A stretch of 56,386 nt of DNA from Papillibacter sp. (GTDB lineage Bacteria > Bacillota > Clostridia > Oscillospirales > Oscillospiraceae), in assembly GCA_012838125.1 (NCBI GenBank), contig DUPW01000002.1:1-56386 (forward strand). The letters run 5' to 3'. A program made the position numbers and the translations under genes. Every line of letters begins with the position of its first letter. Position 1 is the stretch's first letter. Under the pieces are notes generated by a model, which was not told the DNA's origin, ran no database searches, and worked only from the letters and a program-made list of their open reading frames with translations. Below, one piece after another: positions 16,606 to 25,205 of the stretch.

Positions 16606-18564
16606 TTAGTTTTCAGGCTTATAAACGCCGGTATAGTCCTTGTTGTGAGCCTCGTACTGCTCTTTCATGTTGCCCCAGTATCTGATGGGAACTCTCTCGT
16701 ACTGAATTTCGCCGTCCTTCTGACACAGAACGAGGTAATTCTTTGCCTCTTCCTCGTCGTTCTCGGGATAGTCGAGACGCTCAATGCCAAGCGTGGTGTT
16801 AGAGAATTTCCGCTCCTTCATGGCGTGAATAATGATTTTTGCGTGCTCAATCATGTTGAGGTCTTCCAGAGAACGCATCAGCTTGTGAGGATCGAGGGCA
16901 AACAGGCGAGGCACAGCATTTTCTTCGATGCGGGCAATCTCCTCCAGCGCCAGATTGAACATGGTCTCGTTCTTGTATTCGCTGACGAAGTATTGCATCA
17001 CGCGGGCGAGGCCGTTGTGAAGCTCCTTCCAGTCGATACCGCTGTCCCGCTTAGTCGGTGCGATTACGCGCTCTTTTTCCTTTTCGACCTGATTGCGGCA
17101 AATCTCGGCGTCCTCAACAGACTTGACGTAAGCCGCTGCCTTGCGGCCGGCATAACGGCCGGTGGATGCGGCAAAGCTGTGGTCGCCGGGAGAGAACAGG
17201 GAGGTACCGGCGGCATACAGGCCGTCAACAGAGGTCATCAGATTCCAGTCGGTGATGAGACCGCCGCCGCGGGCCGCCTCACGGAACTGCTGGGAGGGCT
17301 GGAACTCGATGAAGGTATAGTTCATGACCTGGTCGCGATGAATGTCGAAACCGTTTTCGTTCATCGTTTGAACCATGACCCGTGTGGTGGACTCTTCCGC
17401 CAGCATCATGTTCCAGGTGGCGTTGCTCTCTTCGGGTTTCATGCTGGCAAAGTCGCCGAAGAAGGGCAGCTTGTACGTGCCGTTCTTAATGCCTTCGCGG
17501 ATTTCTGTGATAATGTGCGCCTGGTTGGAGAACATGGCACCACCGTCTTCCCAGCCCTGCGTCGGCGCGGGAAGCTTCTTGTTCTCTGCGTCAACAAGGG
17601 GGACGTTCTCATAGCTGGCGTCAGCGCCGCCGGTGTACCATTTATGCTTTAAGCCGGAAGCAATACGAGAGAGCATGCTGCGCTCCTGCATGGTGACCTT
17701 GGCGCCGGCTCTCCATGCCAGAGCGGTCGTGTCACTGCTTTCGTTGCGGGAATACATGGTGGAATGGCCGCCGTGCTCCATGTCAAGATGCCACAGATAT
17801 CCGGCGCCGCCCATTGAGAGGATGACAGCCTTGGCCTTGGCGACGATGAACTCGCCGGTACGGACGTTGACGCCCGTTGCGCCGACGATGCGGCCGCCCG
17901 GCTTGCCGTTTTCATTCAAGAGGCTCGTCGCCATGGTGCGGTCAAAAACCTTCACGCCGAGACGCTGGCACTCTTTCTTAAGAATGGGCTTGAAGGTGCT
18001 GCCCCAGATACGGAGAACGACGTTGTTGCGCTTTTCCGGAGGATTGAAGCCGGGCTTTTTCCAATCGTCGTGGGGAGAATATCCGGCCTTTACGCCGTAA
18101 CGAGGGGAAACCATAAGCTTCGTCTCGTCATCACGGCCCTCGACGCCGATGTACTCATCGTCATCGTCTCGAATCTTGCCGCCCATCTGCTCCATTTCGA
18201 GAAGAGTATCCCAGTCTTCTCTGCACTGGATTTGAAAGCCCAGACCGTTGCTGTAGGGGCCGAGAGCTTCCATCTCCTGAATAGCCCAATCGTCCGGATC
18301 AACTCTGGAAAGGGGGTTTGCAGGAACGTTGCACCAGTGGTCACAGCCGGGACCGCCTGCGCCGCTGCGTCGGACGTCGCCCTTCTCAAAAAGGGCGACC
18401 GTTGCGCCGTTACGCGCGGCGCTGATTGCCGCCCAGCAGCCGGCGATGCCGCCGCCTAAGACGAGTACATCGACTTCGATTTCTGACTCTTCGCCAAATT
18501 TGATGGGATAAGGCCACTCGGGAGGCGTGCCCTTGGCCTTCAGATATTCATGCCATGTTCCCAT
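16606..18564 (-). CDS. FAD-dependent oxidoreductase, fumarate reductase/AprA-like, substrate unknown
   Basis: A 652-residue soluble flavoprotein. The dinucleotide fold GGGIAGCWAAISAARNG begins near residue 37, followed by FEKGDVRRSGAGG, and a large substrate-capping region and helical C-terminal part complete the succinate dehydrogenase/fumarate reductase/AprA architecture. There is no signal peptide, so it acts in the cytoplasm. The segment DHSFAASTGRYAGRKAA resembles the second FAD contact of the family. The gene pairs with a two-cluster ferredoxin, an arrangement seen in AprAB, but no sulfate-reduction genes are nearby and I do not name a substrate. AAGGAGG at 18572-18578 supports ATG 18564. 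Confidence 0.85.
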   Translation of the reverse strand: MGTWHEYLKAKGTPPEWPYPIKFGEESEIEVDVLVLGGGIAGCWAAISAARNGATVALFEKGDVRRSGAGGPGCDHWCNVPANPLSRVDPDDWAIQEMEALGPYSNGLGFQIQCREDWDTLLEMEQMGGKIRDDDDEYIGVEGRDDETKLMVSPRYGVKAGYSPHDDWKKPGFNPPEKRNNVVLRIWGSTFKPILKKECQRLGVKVFDRTMATSLLNENGKPGGRIVGATGVNVRTGEFIVAKAKAVILSMGGAGYLWHLDMEHGGHSTMYSRNESSDTTALAWRAGAKVTMQERSMLSRIASGLKHKWYTGGADASYENVPLVDAENKKLPAPTQGWEDGGAMFSNQAHIITEIREGIKNGTYKLPFFGDFASMKPEESNATWNMMLAEESTTRVMVQTMNENGFDIHRDQVMNYTFIEFQPSQQFREAARGGGLITDWNLMTSVDGLYAAGTSLFSPGDHSFAASTGRYAGRKAAAYVKSVEDAEICRNQVEKEKERVIAPTKRDSGIDWKELHNGLARVMQYFVSEYKNETMFNLALEEIARIEENAVPRLFALDPHKLMRSLEDLNMIEHAKIIIHAMKERKFSNTTLGIERLDYPENDEEEAKNYLVLCQKDGEIQYERVPIRYWGNMKEQYEAHNKDYTGVYKPEN

Positions 18565-18606
18565 TGTTCAACCTCCTTAAAATTTGAAATGATTCCAGCT
18601 ACTACA

Positions 18607-18635
18607 AGTATAATCGAAGATTGCGCGTTTTTCAC
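18607..18635 (-). promoter_or_regulatory. probable promoter of the flavoprotein-ferredoxin operon
   Basis: Read on the minus strand, GTGAAA (18635-18630) and TATACT (18612-18607) are 17 bases apart. The -35 matches four of six consensus positions and the -10 five of six. It gives a leader of about 35 bases. Confidence 0.5.
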
Positions 18636-18856
18636 CATGTTTTCGACACATTTATCGGGACTTAATATTGGACTCTCAACACAGTCAGCGATGTATTATT
18701 TAAGCCTGCACAGGGCGATGCGGGCATCTATCACTGCCGCAATTAGGACGGATTACGGGTCAGGACGGATGGTAGAGGGGCACGGCGCAAAAAAGTATGT
18801 GGTACCGCACTGGCAAGTCCGGCCATCATGTTACATCTGCCTAACACAGAGAAAGA
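18636..18856. other. intergenic stretch without recognised gene
   Basis: This 221-base interval lies between the flavoprotein promoter and the hairpin downstream of the lysozyme gene. I see no ribosome-binding site with a plausible reading frame and no tRNA-like fold. Confidence 0.4.
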
Positions 18857-18902
18857 GATATCGGCACAGCCTGTACTTATACAGACTATGCCGATATTTT
18901 TC
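18857..18902 (-). terminator. hairpin downstream of the SLH lysozyme gene
   Basis: Arms ATATCGGCA (18858-18866) and TGCCGATAT (18889-18897) enclose an inner CTGTA/TACAG stem. For the lysozyme transcript (minus strand) the following sequence is CTCTTTCTCT, an imperfect U-tract. The better T-run (18897-18901) is on the plus strand, where no gene reads in, so the direction is uncertain. Confidence 0.55.
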
Positions 18903-18951
18903 AGTGTATGACTTGTCCCTAAACGCACTCCAAAAGGGGCCGGTGATTCCT

Positions 18952-20220
18952 CTACAGAACCAATCCGGAGTCGAGCATACGGCACAAAACGGCGCTGATT
19001 TCCGCCCGGGTCATGGGGATTTGCGGGTGGAAGTAGCGCACTGCGCCGATGACCTCCCCTGTGATGATGTCCGTGTGGTACAGGGCGAGGGCGTAGCCGT
19101 CCTGCGTGTCGGCAAAGGTGGGCTCCGGGTCAAGGGGCGGCTGGGCGAGGGCACGGGCGGCGTACCGCGCCACGTCTTCCCGGGAGATGGCAGCGTCGGG
19201 GGAGACGGTTTCATTCTCGTCTAAGATGCCAAAGTAGCGGGCCTGCTCGATATAGCCGGTGGCCCAGTGATTGTCGGTATTTTGCGGGTCGGGAAGGCCG
19301 ATTGTCTTGAGAATGAGTTTGATGGCTTGACCGTACGTCACATCACTGCCCGGACGGAACGTGCCGTCTTCAAATCCGGAGATGACGCCGTAGGAAATAA
19401 GGCGCAGGACGTACGTGTAATACCAGTCCGACGGGGTGATATCACTGAGGGCTGCGGCAGGGGGGAGCCACTCGGCTGTGACAAAGCGGTTTTCGCTGGC
19501 TAAGTCGCCGGTACTCAGACGCTTTCCGTCTTCTGTGACCCAGCCGGCAAAGAAGTAGCCGGCACGGGTCGGCACGGGAAGGGCTCCGTAGGCGGAATCG
19601 GCGGGGAAAAAGGCGATGCTGTGCTCAATGTCGCCCTCGCCGGGATTAAATTTCACAAAGCAGTAATCCTGCGTGTTTTCGCCGGAGTAGTCGCCGTAGA
19701 GGAACATCCTTGCTTCAGAAAGGCGCCGCTCCACGAGGTGGGAGCTGACTTTCTGCCCGATATGGCACCATGTGGCGATGGCGTTTAAGATTTCAAGGTC
19801 TGAATACTTCTCAAAGCCACTTTTGAGGTACGCAAACAGACGGTTTGAATCGTCCATCCAGATGTTTCCGATGTTGTATGTAAGGCTCATGAGGGCGTCA
19901 AACTGGTGCTGTTTCAGAGTGATGCCGTAGCCGTTTAAAAGGTTTGAAAAGCGTGTGGCGAAGGTGGAGACGGCGTCTATGAGAAGCGCTTCAGCCTCTC
20001 CTTCGGTGACGCCCCCGGGGTAATCTCCGGGGCTGCACCGTGTGCCGTATCCGATGTAAGTCTGCCCGTTGTCCCAATAGACATGGCTGCGAAAGCCCTC
20101 ATACCGCTTGATAAATTCGATACATTCACGGCTGACCACCATGCCCTCGGCCCGCACGGGGGACGAAGCGGCGCATAAAAGCAACGCAGCGGCAAGAAAA
20201 CCGCCGATGGCTTTTTTCAT
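18952..20220 (-). CDS. secreted GH24-type lysozyme with SLH domains
   Basis: A 422-residue exported protein. A Sec signal peptide (about 1-24, cleavage after PVRA) leads into a phage-type lysozyme domain (about 30-175) with the catalytic pattern Glu41 (KRYEGF), Asp50 (VYWDNG) and Thr60 (GYGT). A single InlB/Flg_new-type repeat (PTRAGYFFAGWVTEDGK) follows near 210-250, then three S-layer homology repeats to the end. The enzyme should cut peptidoglycan while anchored to the cell wall by SLH binding. GH24 is best known from phage endolysins, but no other phage gene is near. GGAGGTGA at the start supports ATG 20220. Confidence 0.9.
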   Translation of the reverse strand: MKKAIGGFLAAALLLCAASSPVRAEGMVVSRECIEFIKRYEGFRSHVYWDNGQTYIGYGTRCSPGDYPGGVTEGEAEALLIDAVSTFATRFSNLLNGYGITLKQHQFDALMSLTYNIGNIWMDDSNRLFAYLKSGFEKYSDLEILNAIATWCHIGQKVSSHLVERRLSEARMFLYGDYSGENTQDYCFVKFNPGEGDIEHSIAFFPADSAYGALPVPTRAGYFFAGWVTEDGKRLSTGDLASENRFVTAEWLPPAAALSDITPSDWYYTYVLRLISYGVISGFEDGTFRPGSDVTYGQAIKLILKTIGLPDPQNTDNHWATGYIEQARYFGILDENETVSPDAAISREDVARYAARALAQPPLDPEPTFADTQDGYALALYHTDIITGEVIGAVRYFHPQIPMTRAEISAVLCRMLDSGLVL

Positions 20221-20256
20221 GATGCGTCACCTCCGAAAAGCGTAAATCCGTGGAGC

Positions 20257-20285
20257 ATTATATCGGCAGAGCCAGGAAGATTCAA
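20257..20285 (-). promoter_or_regulatory. sigma-A promoter of the SLH lysozyme gene
   Basis: On the minus strand TTGAAT (20285-20280) and TATAAT (20262-20257) are 17 bases apart, about 35 bases before the start codon. The gene is therefore transcribed separately from recG. Confidence 0.8.
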
Positions 20286-20347
20286 CTCCGCAAGGGGAAT
20301 ATTGGGTCATTCGCTGAAAAACCTGTGAAAATCGTTATAAAATCTGG

Positions 20348-22444
20348 CTAATTGAGCGTATCGGCGGTGGTGTGCATGAGATTTTCGATGGCGTCCCGCA
20401 GGCCCGCGTGTTCGGGGGAAGAGAGCATCGGATCTCTTTCAATCAACTCATGGGCCGCCCGTTGGGCCAGGGAGAGGGAAGACATATCCGTGGCAAGGCT
20501 GGCGATGCGAAGGCCGGGCAGGCCGTGCTGCCGCGCGCCGAAAAAGTCGCCGGGTCCACGCAGGCGCAGGTCTTCTTCAGCGATTTTGAAGCCGTCGTTC
20601 GTCTCTGTGAGGATTTTCATACGCTGGCGGGCCACCTCGCCGCCGCCCCCTTCAAACAGGACGCAGTAGGACTGGTGCTGACCACGACCGACGCGGCCCC
20701 GCAGCTGGTGCAGCTGGGACAGGCCGAACCGATCGGCGTTTTCGATAATCATCAGCGTGGCGTTGGGCACATCCACACCCACTTCAATGACCGTTGTCGC
20801 CACGAGGATGTTCAGCTCTCCCGATGCAAAGGCGGACATGACCGCCTCCTTTTCACCGGGGCGGAGTTTTCCGTGCACGAGCCCCACGGCAAGGTCCGGA
20901 AAGACATTATTCTTCAGCTGCTCGGCATATTCCTTGACGCTTTTGAGGTCTAAATCGGCCGTATTGCTCTCCTCCACCATGGGGCAGACAATGTAGACCT
21001 GCCGCCCTTCGGAGACGAGCCTCCGCACGAAGTTGTAGATGCGCTCTCGCATCCGCTCATCCACGGCGTAGGTCTCCACGGGGGTGCGCCCGGGGGGCAA
21101 CTCGTCGATGACGGAGATGTCAAGGTCGCCGTAGAGGATGAGGGCGAGGGTGCGGGGGATGGGCGTGGCTGACATGACGAGCACGTGGGGGTGCTCCCCC
21201 TTGCGGGAGAGGGCGGAACGCTGTCCCACTCCGAAGCGGTGCTGTTCGTCCGTTATGACGAGGGAAAGGTCAAAAAAGTTCACACCTTCAGAAATAAGCG
21301 CGTGGGTGCCCACCACCACGTCGACTTCCCCAAGCTGGAGCTGCTCTAAAACGGTGCGTTTCCGTTTTGCCGGAAGGCTCCCCGTAAGGAGCGCAACACG
21401 CATCCCATGGGGCTCTAAGAGGTGCCAGAGGGTCTTTTCATGCTGCGCCGCGAGGATTTCAGTGGGCGCCATAAAGGCCGACTGGCAGCCTGATTTCCAT
21501 GCGTACCAGCAGCAGGCCGCCGCCACAACGGTTTTGCCGGAACCCACGTCTCCCTGCACAAGGCGGCTCATGGGCACGCCGCGGCGCATGTCCTCCGTGG
21601 CTTCAGAGATGGCGCGCTTTTGGGCGTTTGTAAGGGTAAAGGGCAGTTTAGAGAAAAATTCCTCGAGATTGTGCTCGCCCAGCGCGCGGCCCTCCGCTTT
21701 TTTCCGCCCCCGACGAAGATAGGCGAGTGCCGAGGAGAAGATAAAAAGCTCCTCAAAGACGAGACGCCGACGGGCGATGTCAAGGGCTTCGGCGCTGGTG
21801 GGGAAATGGATGTTTTCCAGTGCAAAGCGCAGGGAGGCAAGCTGGAATGTCTGAAGAACGTCGAGGGGAAGGGGGTCCTTCGGGGTATCGCCCAGAGCAT
21901 CTAGAGCGCTGCGGGCGCAGGAGGCCATGAAGGTCTGGTTCAGCCCTGCGGAAAGAGGATAGACAGGCACAAGGCGGCCCGTGGCCCGGGGCTTGTCCGC
22001 CGGTTCAAAAATGGGGTTTATCATCTCCGGCCGCTTTGCACTGCCTGTGACCTCGCCGTAAAAGATGTACGTATTGCCGGGCTGAAGCTGGTTTTTGACG
22101 TAAGCGCGGTTAAAGAAGGTGATGTCCAGAGAGCCGCTGTCGTCCACAACGCGCACCTTGACCAGGTCCCGCCCACTGCGCACACGGTGCAGCCGCGGCT
22201 GGGCGGCCACCATCGCCGTAATGCAGACAGAGACGCCGGGAACTAAAGCGGCGATGGGGGAAAGGCGCGTGCGGTCCTCGTATGTGCGGGGGTAAAAGCG
22301 GATAAAGTCCCCCAGCGTCGTGATGCCGAGCTTGGACAGCGCCTTGACCCGCGCCGGACCGACGCCACGCAGGGCCGACACCGCCGTTTTCAGCCGCGGG
22401 GATACGTCTGCGCCGAAGTGGAGCGGCGCCTTTTCGATGGACAT
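20348..22444 (-). CDS. recG: ATP-dependent DNA helicase RecG
   Basis: A 698-residue superfamily 2 helicase that remodels stalled replication forks and Holliday junctions. The N-terminal wedge/OB domain (about 1-240) contains LRGVGPARVKALSKLGI. The helicase core has Walker A GDVGSGKT, Walker B DEQH, SATPIPRTLAL, and motif VI near LRGRVGRG. I chose ATG 22444, seven bases after GAGGTGA; a reading extended by 35 codons lacks a site and similarity to the family. The length is close to E. coli RecG (693). Confidence 0.95.
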   Translation of the reverse strand: MSIEKAPLHFGADVSPRLKTAVSALRGVGPARVKALSKLGITTLGDFIRFYPRTYEDRTRLSPIAALVPGVSVCITAMVAAQPRLHRVRSGRDLVKVRVVDDSGSLDITFFNRAYVKNQLQPGNTYIFYGEVTGSAKRPEMINPIFEPADKPRATGRLVPVYPLSAGLNQTFMASCARSALDALGDTPKDPLPLDVLQTFQLASLRFALENIHFPTSAEALDIARRRLVFEELFIFSSALAYLRRGRKKAEGRALGEHNLEEFFSKLPFTLTNAQKRAISEATEDMRRGVPMSRLVQGDVGSGKTVVAAACCWYAWKSGCQSAFMAPTEILAAQHEKTLWHLLEPHGMRVALLTGSLPAKRKRTVLEQLQLGEVDVVVGTHALISEGVNFFDLSLVITDEQHRFGVGQRSALSRKGEHPHVLVMSATPIPRTLALILYGDLDISVIDELPPGRTPVETYAVDERMRERIYNFVRRLVSEGRQVYIVCPMVEESNTADLDLKSVKEYAEQLKNNVFPDLAVGLVHGKLRPGEKEAVMSAFASGELNILVATTVIEVGVDVPNATLMIIENADRFGLSQLHQLRGRVGRGQHQSYCVLFEGGGGEVARQRMKILTETNDGFKIAEEDLRLRGPGDFFGARQHGLPGLRIASLATDMSSLSLAQRAAHELIERDPMLSSPEHAGLRDAIENLMHTTADTLN

Positions 22445-22514
22445 AACCGTCACCTCGCCGAGTAAGTCTCCCTGAATCTTATCATATTTTTCCCAGGGTG
22501 AAAAGCGCCAAGGC

Positions 22515-22543
22515 TTGCGCCCAAAGCGCACCTGCGGTAAGAT
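22515..22543 (+). promoter_or_regulatory. possible promoter of the HD-domain gene
   Basis: TTGCGC (22515-22520) and TAAGAT (22538-22543) are 17 bases apart, 36 bases before the start codon. Both boxes deviate from consensus. Confidence 0.45.
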
Positions 22544-22578
22544 AGGCATATCTCAAAACCGGAACATGGAGGAAAAGT

Positions 22579-23049
22579 ATGAACCGAGTCTATTTGCTGC
22601 AGTGCCGCCTGTTGGAGCTTATCCAGCAGCAGGACCCCAAAGCTGTGCGCGACGAACCTCTCGACTTCGAGCGCCTGCACGTTGCCTCCTGCGGGCGCCT
22701 CGGGTGGCTACTTGCCATGGAACGGGGGGCGGACCCGGAGCTGGCCGCCGCAGCCGCCGCCATGCACGATATCGGCCGCATCGTAACGGGGCGGCAGTCC
22801 GGCCACGCGGAGGCGGGCTATGAGCCGGCGAAGGCATTTCTCAAGGAGAGCGGGCTGTTTACCGACGAGGAAATTGACATCATCGCCACAGCCGTGCGCA
22901 ATCACAGCAGCAAAACGGTGGTGGGAACGGTGATTGAGGAAATCGTCAAGGACGCCGACGTGATTGACTGCTATCATTACGGTATGCCCTTTGACCGCTC
23001 GGAAAAGAAGGAGCGGTATGAAAACTGGCTGAAAAGCCGTGTAAAATAA
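22579..23049 (+). CDS. HD-domain metal-dependent phosphohydrolase
   Basis: A 156-residue protein made of a single HD domain. The metal-binding set is visible: His in RLHVASCG, the HD pair in AMHDIGR, His in RNHSSK, and Asp in KDADVIDC. Such proteins hydrolyse phosphate esters of nucleotides or related metabolites; the substrate cannot be read from the sequence. ATG 22579 follows GGAGGA. It is a one-gene unit, divergent from recG and convergent with spoIVA. Confidence 0.85.
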   Translation: MNRVYLLQCRLLELIQQQDPKAVRDEPLDFERLHVASCGRLGWLLAMERGADPELAAAAAAMHDIGRIVTGRQSGHAEAGYEPAKAFLKESGLFTDEEIDIIATAVRNHSSKTVVGTVIEEIVKDADVIDCYHYGMPFDRSEKKERYENWLKSRVK

Positions 23050-23056
23050 AGCAAAC

Positions 23057-23081
23057 GCCCCGCGCCAGAAAAGCGCGGGGC
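23057..23081. terminator. shared terminator between the HD gene and spoIVA
   Basis: A 9-bp GC-rich stem (GCCCCGCGC 23057-23065 with GCGCGGGGC 23073-23081) lies midway between convergent genes. The T-tract is weak on both sides. Confidence 0.65.
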
Positions 23082-23104
23082 ACTTATGTATTCATTCATA
23101 TCGC

Positions 23105-24583
23105 CTAGAGGATGATGCATATCAGGCCGCCGCTTCCTTCGTTGACGATTCTCTGGAGCATTTCCTGAAGTTTTGCCTGCGTCTCTTCGGGCATCTTCTT
23201 GATTTTGGCGTTGAGCCCTTCGCCGGCGATATCGTAAAGGGATTTGCCGAAAATGTTAGATTCCCATATCTTGCCCACGTTGCCCTCAAATTCCTGCAGC
23301 AGGAAGTTGATAATATCCTCCGATGACCGCTCGCCGCCCACGGCAGGGGAGACTTCCGTTTCGATGTTGGCCATAATCATGTGAATGGACGGCGCGCTGG
23401 CTTTGAGGCGCACCCCGTAGCGCCCGCCCTGACGGACGATTTCCGGCTCCTCCAGGTGCAGTTCCTCCCGGGACGGTACCACAATACCGTAGCCGCGGGT
23501 GCGCACATCCTGCAGCGCCGCGTCGATGCGGTCATACTCCCGCTTAATCTTCGACAGTTGCGACAGCAGGGAGATGAGGTCGCCATCATCCCGCACTTCC
23601 AGGCCGGACTGCTCGCTGAGAGTCTCGTAGAAGAGCGCGTGAGGCAGTTCAATTGTGGCGTTGACGATGCCCGTCCCCAGGTCCATTTCCCGGATGGAGA
23701 CGAGGTTAATCGGCTCCTTCTTCCCGAGGGAGTTGATGGCCGGCTCCACGTCCTTAATCTTCTCAGCGTCACAGAGGCTCTGGCGGATGTTGGTGTAGAC
23801 GGTCTTTTTCAGCGGGTGTTCCAGCGGCAGAGCGTTGACCCATGCCGGCAGGAAAATCCCAACCTCAGCCACGGGGAATTCGTAGAGCACCGACTTGATG
23901 ATGCCGGTGATATCTTCCTTTTCGAGGGTCATACAGTTTTTAACGAGGCAGGTCACCCCATGTTTTTCAGACAGTTCCGCACGGAGCTTCTGCGCGCGCT
24001 CGGACGTCGGGTTGGCGGAGTTGATGATGACGAGGAAAGGCTTCCCGATATCCTTCAGCTCTTTAATGACGCGGTTTTCGGCCTCCACATAGTTTTGGCG
24101 CTCGATATCCGTGATGGTCCCGTCAGTTGTGATCACAAGGCCGATTGTGGAATGCTCAGAGATAACTTTGCGAGTGCCGACCTCAGCTGCCTCCGTAAGC
24201 GGAATGTCGTGATCGAACCACGGCGTTGTGACCATTCGCTCCACGTCACCCTCGAATTGGCCGATTGCGCCGTTAACCATATAGCCGACACTGTCAATCA
24301 GGCGTACGGAGAACGTCGCGCCGCCGTCCATGGTGATTTCGACGGCTTCCTCCGGTACAAACTTCGGCTCGGCAGTCATAATCGTCTTTCCGGAGCCGCT
24401 CTGGGGGAGCTCGTCGCGGGCGCGCTCGCGCATATAGACGTTCTCAATGTTCGGGAGAACAAGAGTTTCCATAAAGCGTTTAATGAAGGTGGATTTTCCT
24501 GTCCTGACGGGCCCTACGACACCCAAATATATATCCCCGTCTGTGCGGAGGGCGATATCTTCATAAATACTGCGGTCGTTCAC
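23105..24583 (-). CDS. spoIVA: stage IV sporulation protein A (spore coat morphogenetic ATPase)
   Basis: A 492-residue SpoIVA. The N-terminal TRAFAC-type GTPase-fold domain binds ATP through GPVRTGKST (Walker A); the middle and C-terminal domains follow, ending in the hydrophobic tail GGLICIIL that in Bacillus contacts SpoVM and the forespore membrane. SpoIVA polymerises on the forespore to form the basement layer of the spore coat. It is diagnostic of endospore formers. The start is GTG 24583 after AAAGGAGGA. A sigma-E-like promoter lies 36 bases upstream. Confidence 0.97.
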   Translation of the reverse strand: MNDRSIYEDIALRTDGDIYLGVVGPVRTGKSTFIKRFMETLVLPNIENVYMRERARDELPQSGSGKTIMTAEPKFVPEEAVEITMDGGATFSVRLIDSVGYMVNGAIGQFEGDVERMVTTPWFDHDIPLTEAAEVGTRKVISEHSTIGLVITTDGTITDIERQNYVEAENRVIKELKDIGKPFLVIINSANPTSERAQKLRAELSEKHGVTCLVKNCMTLEKEDITGIIKSVLYEFPVAEVGIFLPAWVNALPLEHPLKKTVYTNIRQSLCDAEKIKDVEPAINSLGKKEPINLVSIREMDLGTGIVNATIELPHALFYETLSEQSGLEVRDDGDLISLLSQLSKIKREYDRIDAALQDVRTRGYGIVVPSREELHLEEPEIVRQGGRYGVRLKASAPSIHMIMANIETEVSPAVGGERSSEDIINFLLQEFEGNVGKIWESNIFGKSLYDIAGEGLNAKIKKMPEETQAKLQEMLQRIVNEGSGGLICIIL

Positions 24584-24618
24584 CCTGACTCCTCCTTTAG
24601 GATTGTGATTTCCGTTAA

Positions 24619-24647
24619 TATCTATGAGGAGGGAGCGTGAAATATAC
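24619..24647 (-). promoter_or_regulatory. sigma-E-like promoter of spoIVA
   Basis: On the minus strand GTATATT (24647-24641), a 14-base spacer and CATAGATA (24626-24619) fit the known mother-cell sigma-E pattern (-35 ending ATATT, 13-15 bases, -10 CATACAnT) with two mismatches in the -10. The match agrees with the known sigma-E control of spoIVA in Bacillus. Confidence 0.7.
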
Positions 24648-24705
24648 TGCTTGTTTCATGAAGATTTCGCTCAAATTTCAGACGGGGAGGAAATTTTATG
24701 AGGTT

Positions 24706-24981
24706 TTATATAGTATGGGGGACACGATCTGCCTCTTCGGCGCGCTTGCCGTCGTTAAACCGCTCGAGAGTGCCCACCAGGTATCCTGTAATACGCCTGA
24801 TCCGCTCAAAGGGGACGGCGTAAAAGTGGTAGGCGATATCCACAAACTCGCTGTCATCACTGTCTACGGTGATGTCGATGCTCTTGATGTATTTGTTCGG
24901 AAACTTCTTCTGCGCACGGGCCACGTACGCGTCTATCTCCTCTTGAGGGAGAGAGCCGCCCTTGACGTTCACTTTTATCAT
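24706..24981 (-). CDS. small protein resembling the C-terminal segment of anaerobic ribonucleotide reductase
   Basis: A 91-residue protein. Its C-terminal part RRITGYLVGTLERFNDGKRA, followed by EEADRV, closely recalls the end of class III ribonucleoside-triphosphate reductases (NrdD), where RVTGYL and FNxGKxxE are typical. The N-terminal half (MIKVNVKGGSLPQEEIDAYV) is not part of NrdD that I recognise, and there is no CxxC pair for a zinc site and no glycyl-radical loop. AAGGAGG nine bases before ATG 24981 supports that start; six extra upstream codons are unlikely. It may regulate or mimic NrdD, but this is inference. A free-standing gene upstream of spoIVA. Confidence 0.65.
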   Translation of the reverse strand: MIKVNVKGGSLPQEEIDAYVARAQKKFPNKYIKSIDITVDSDDSEFVDIAYHFYAVPFERIRRITGYLVGTLERFNDGKRAEEADRVPHTI

Positions 24982-25151
24982 TGCGGATGCCTCCTTCATC
25001 TCATGTGGTATATTATGTTCTGCAAAGATACTATATCATGTGTTCCTTATTTTTTCCATCTCTGCTTTTTCTACAAATTTCAACGTTCATTTTTTACCTT
25101 CACTTATCCGAAAGAGACGTGAGGTAAAAGAATAGTCGTACAAAAGCGCAG

Positions 25152-25190
25152 AAAAACAGCGCCTTGGCCAAAAACCTAGGCGCTGTTTTG
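25152..25190 (-). terminator. terminator of the gdpP-ftsH operon
   Basis: An 11-bp stem, AAACAGCGCCT (25054 side: 25154-25164) with AGGCGCTGTTT (25078 side: 25178-25188), is followed on the minus strand by a run of T at 25156-25152. It lies 16 bases after the ftsH stop. Confidence 0.88.
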
Positions 25191-25205
25191 TATTTGAGAT
25201 TACGG

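Noticed and set aside
16645-17652. Long open frame opposite the flavoprotein gene
   Set aside because: It lies antisense to a well-supported family protein, has no ribosome-binding site and no recognisable domain; GC-rich coding DNA produces such frames often.
16290-18564. Naming the pair as adenylylsulfate reductase AprAB
   Set aside because: The layout is similar, but no sulfate-reduction neighbours or verified active-site residues support it.
18550-19224. Plus-strand gene spanning the flavoprotein-lysozyme gap
   Set aside because: It crosses a promoter and a hairpin, runs into antisense of the lysozyme gene and matches no family.
23381-24640. 419-codon open frame opposite spoIVA
   Set aside because: It is fully antisense to spoIVA with no family match and no start signal.
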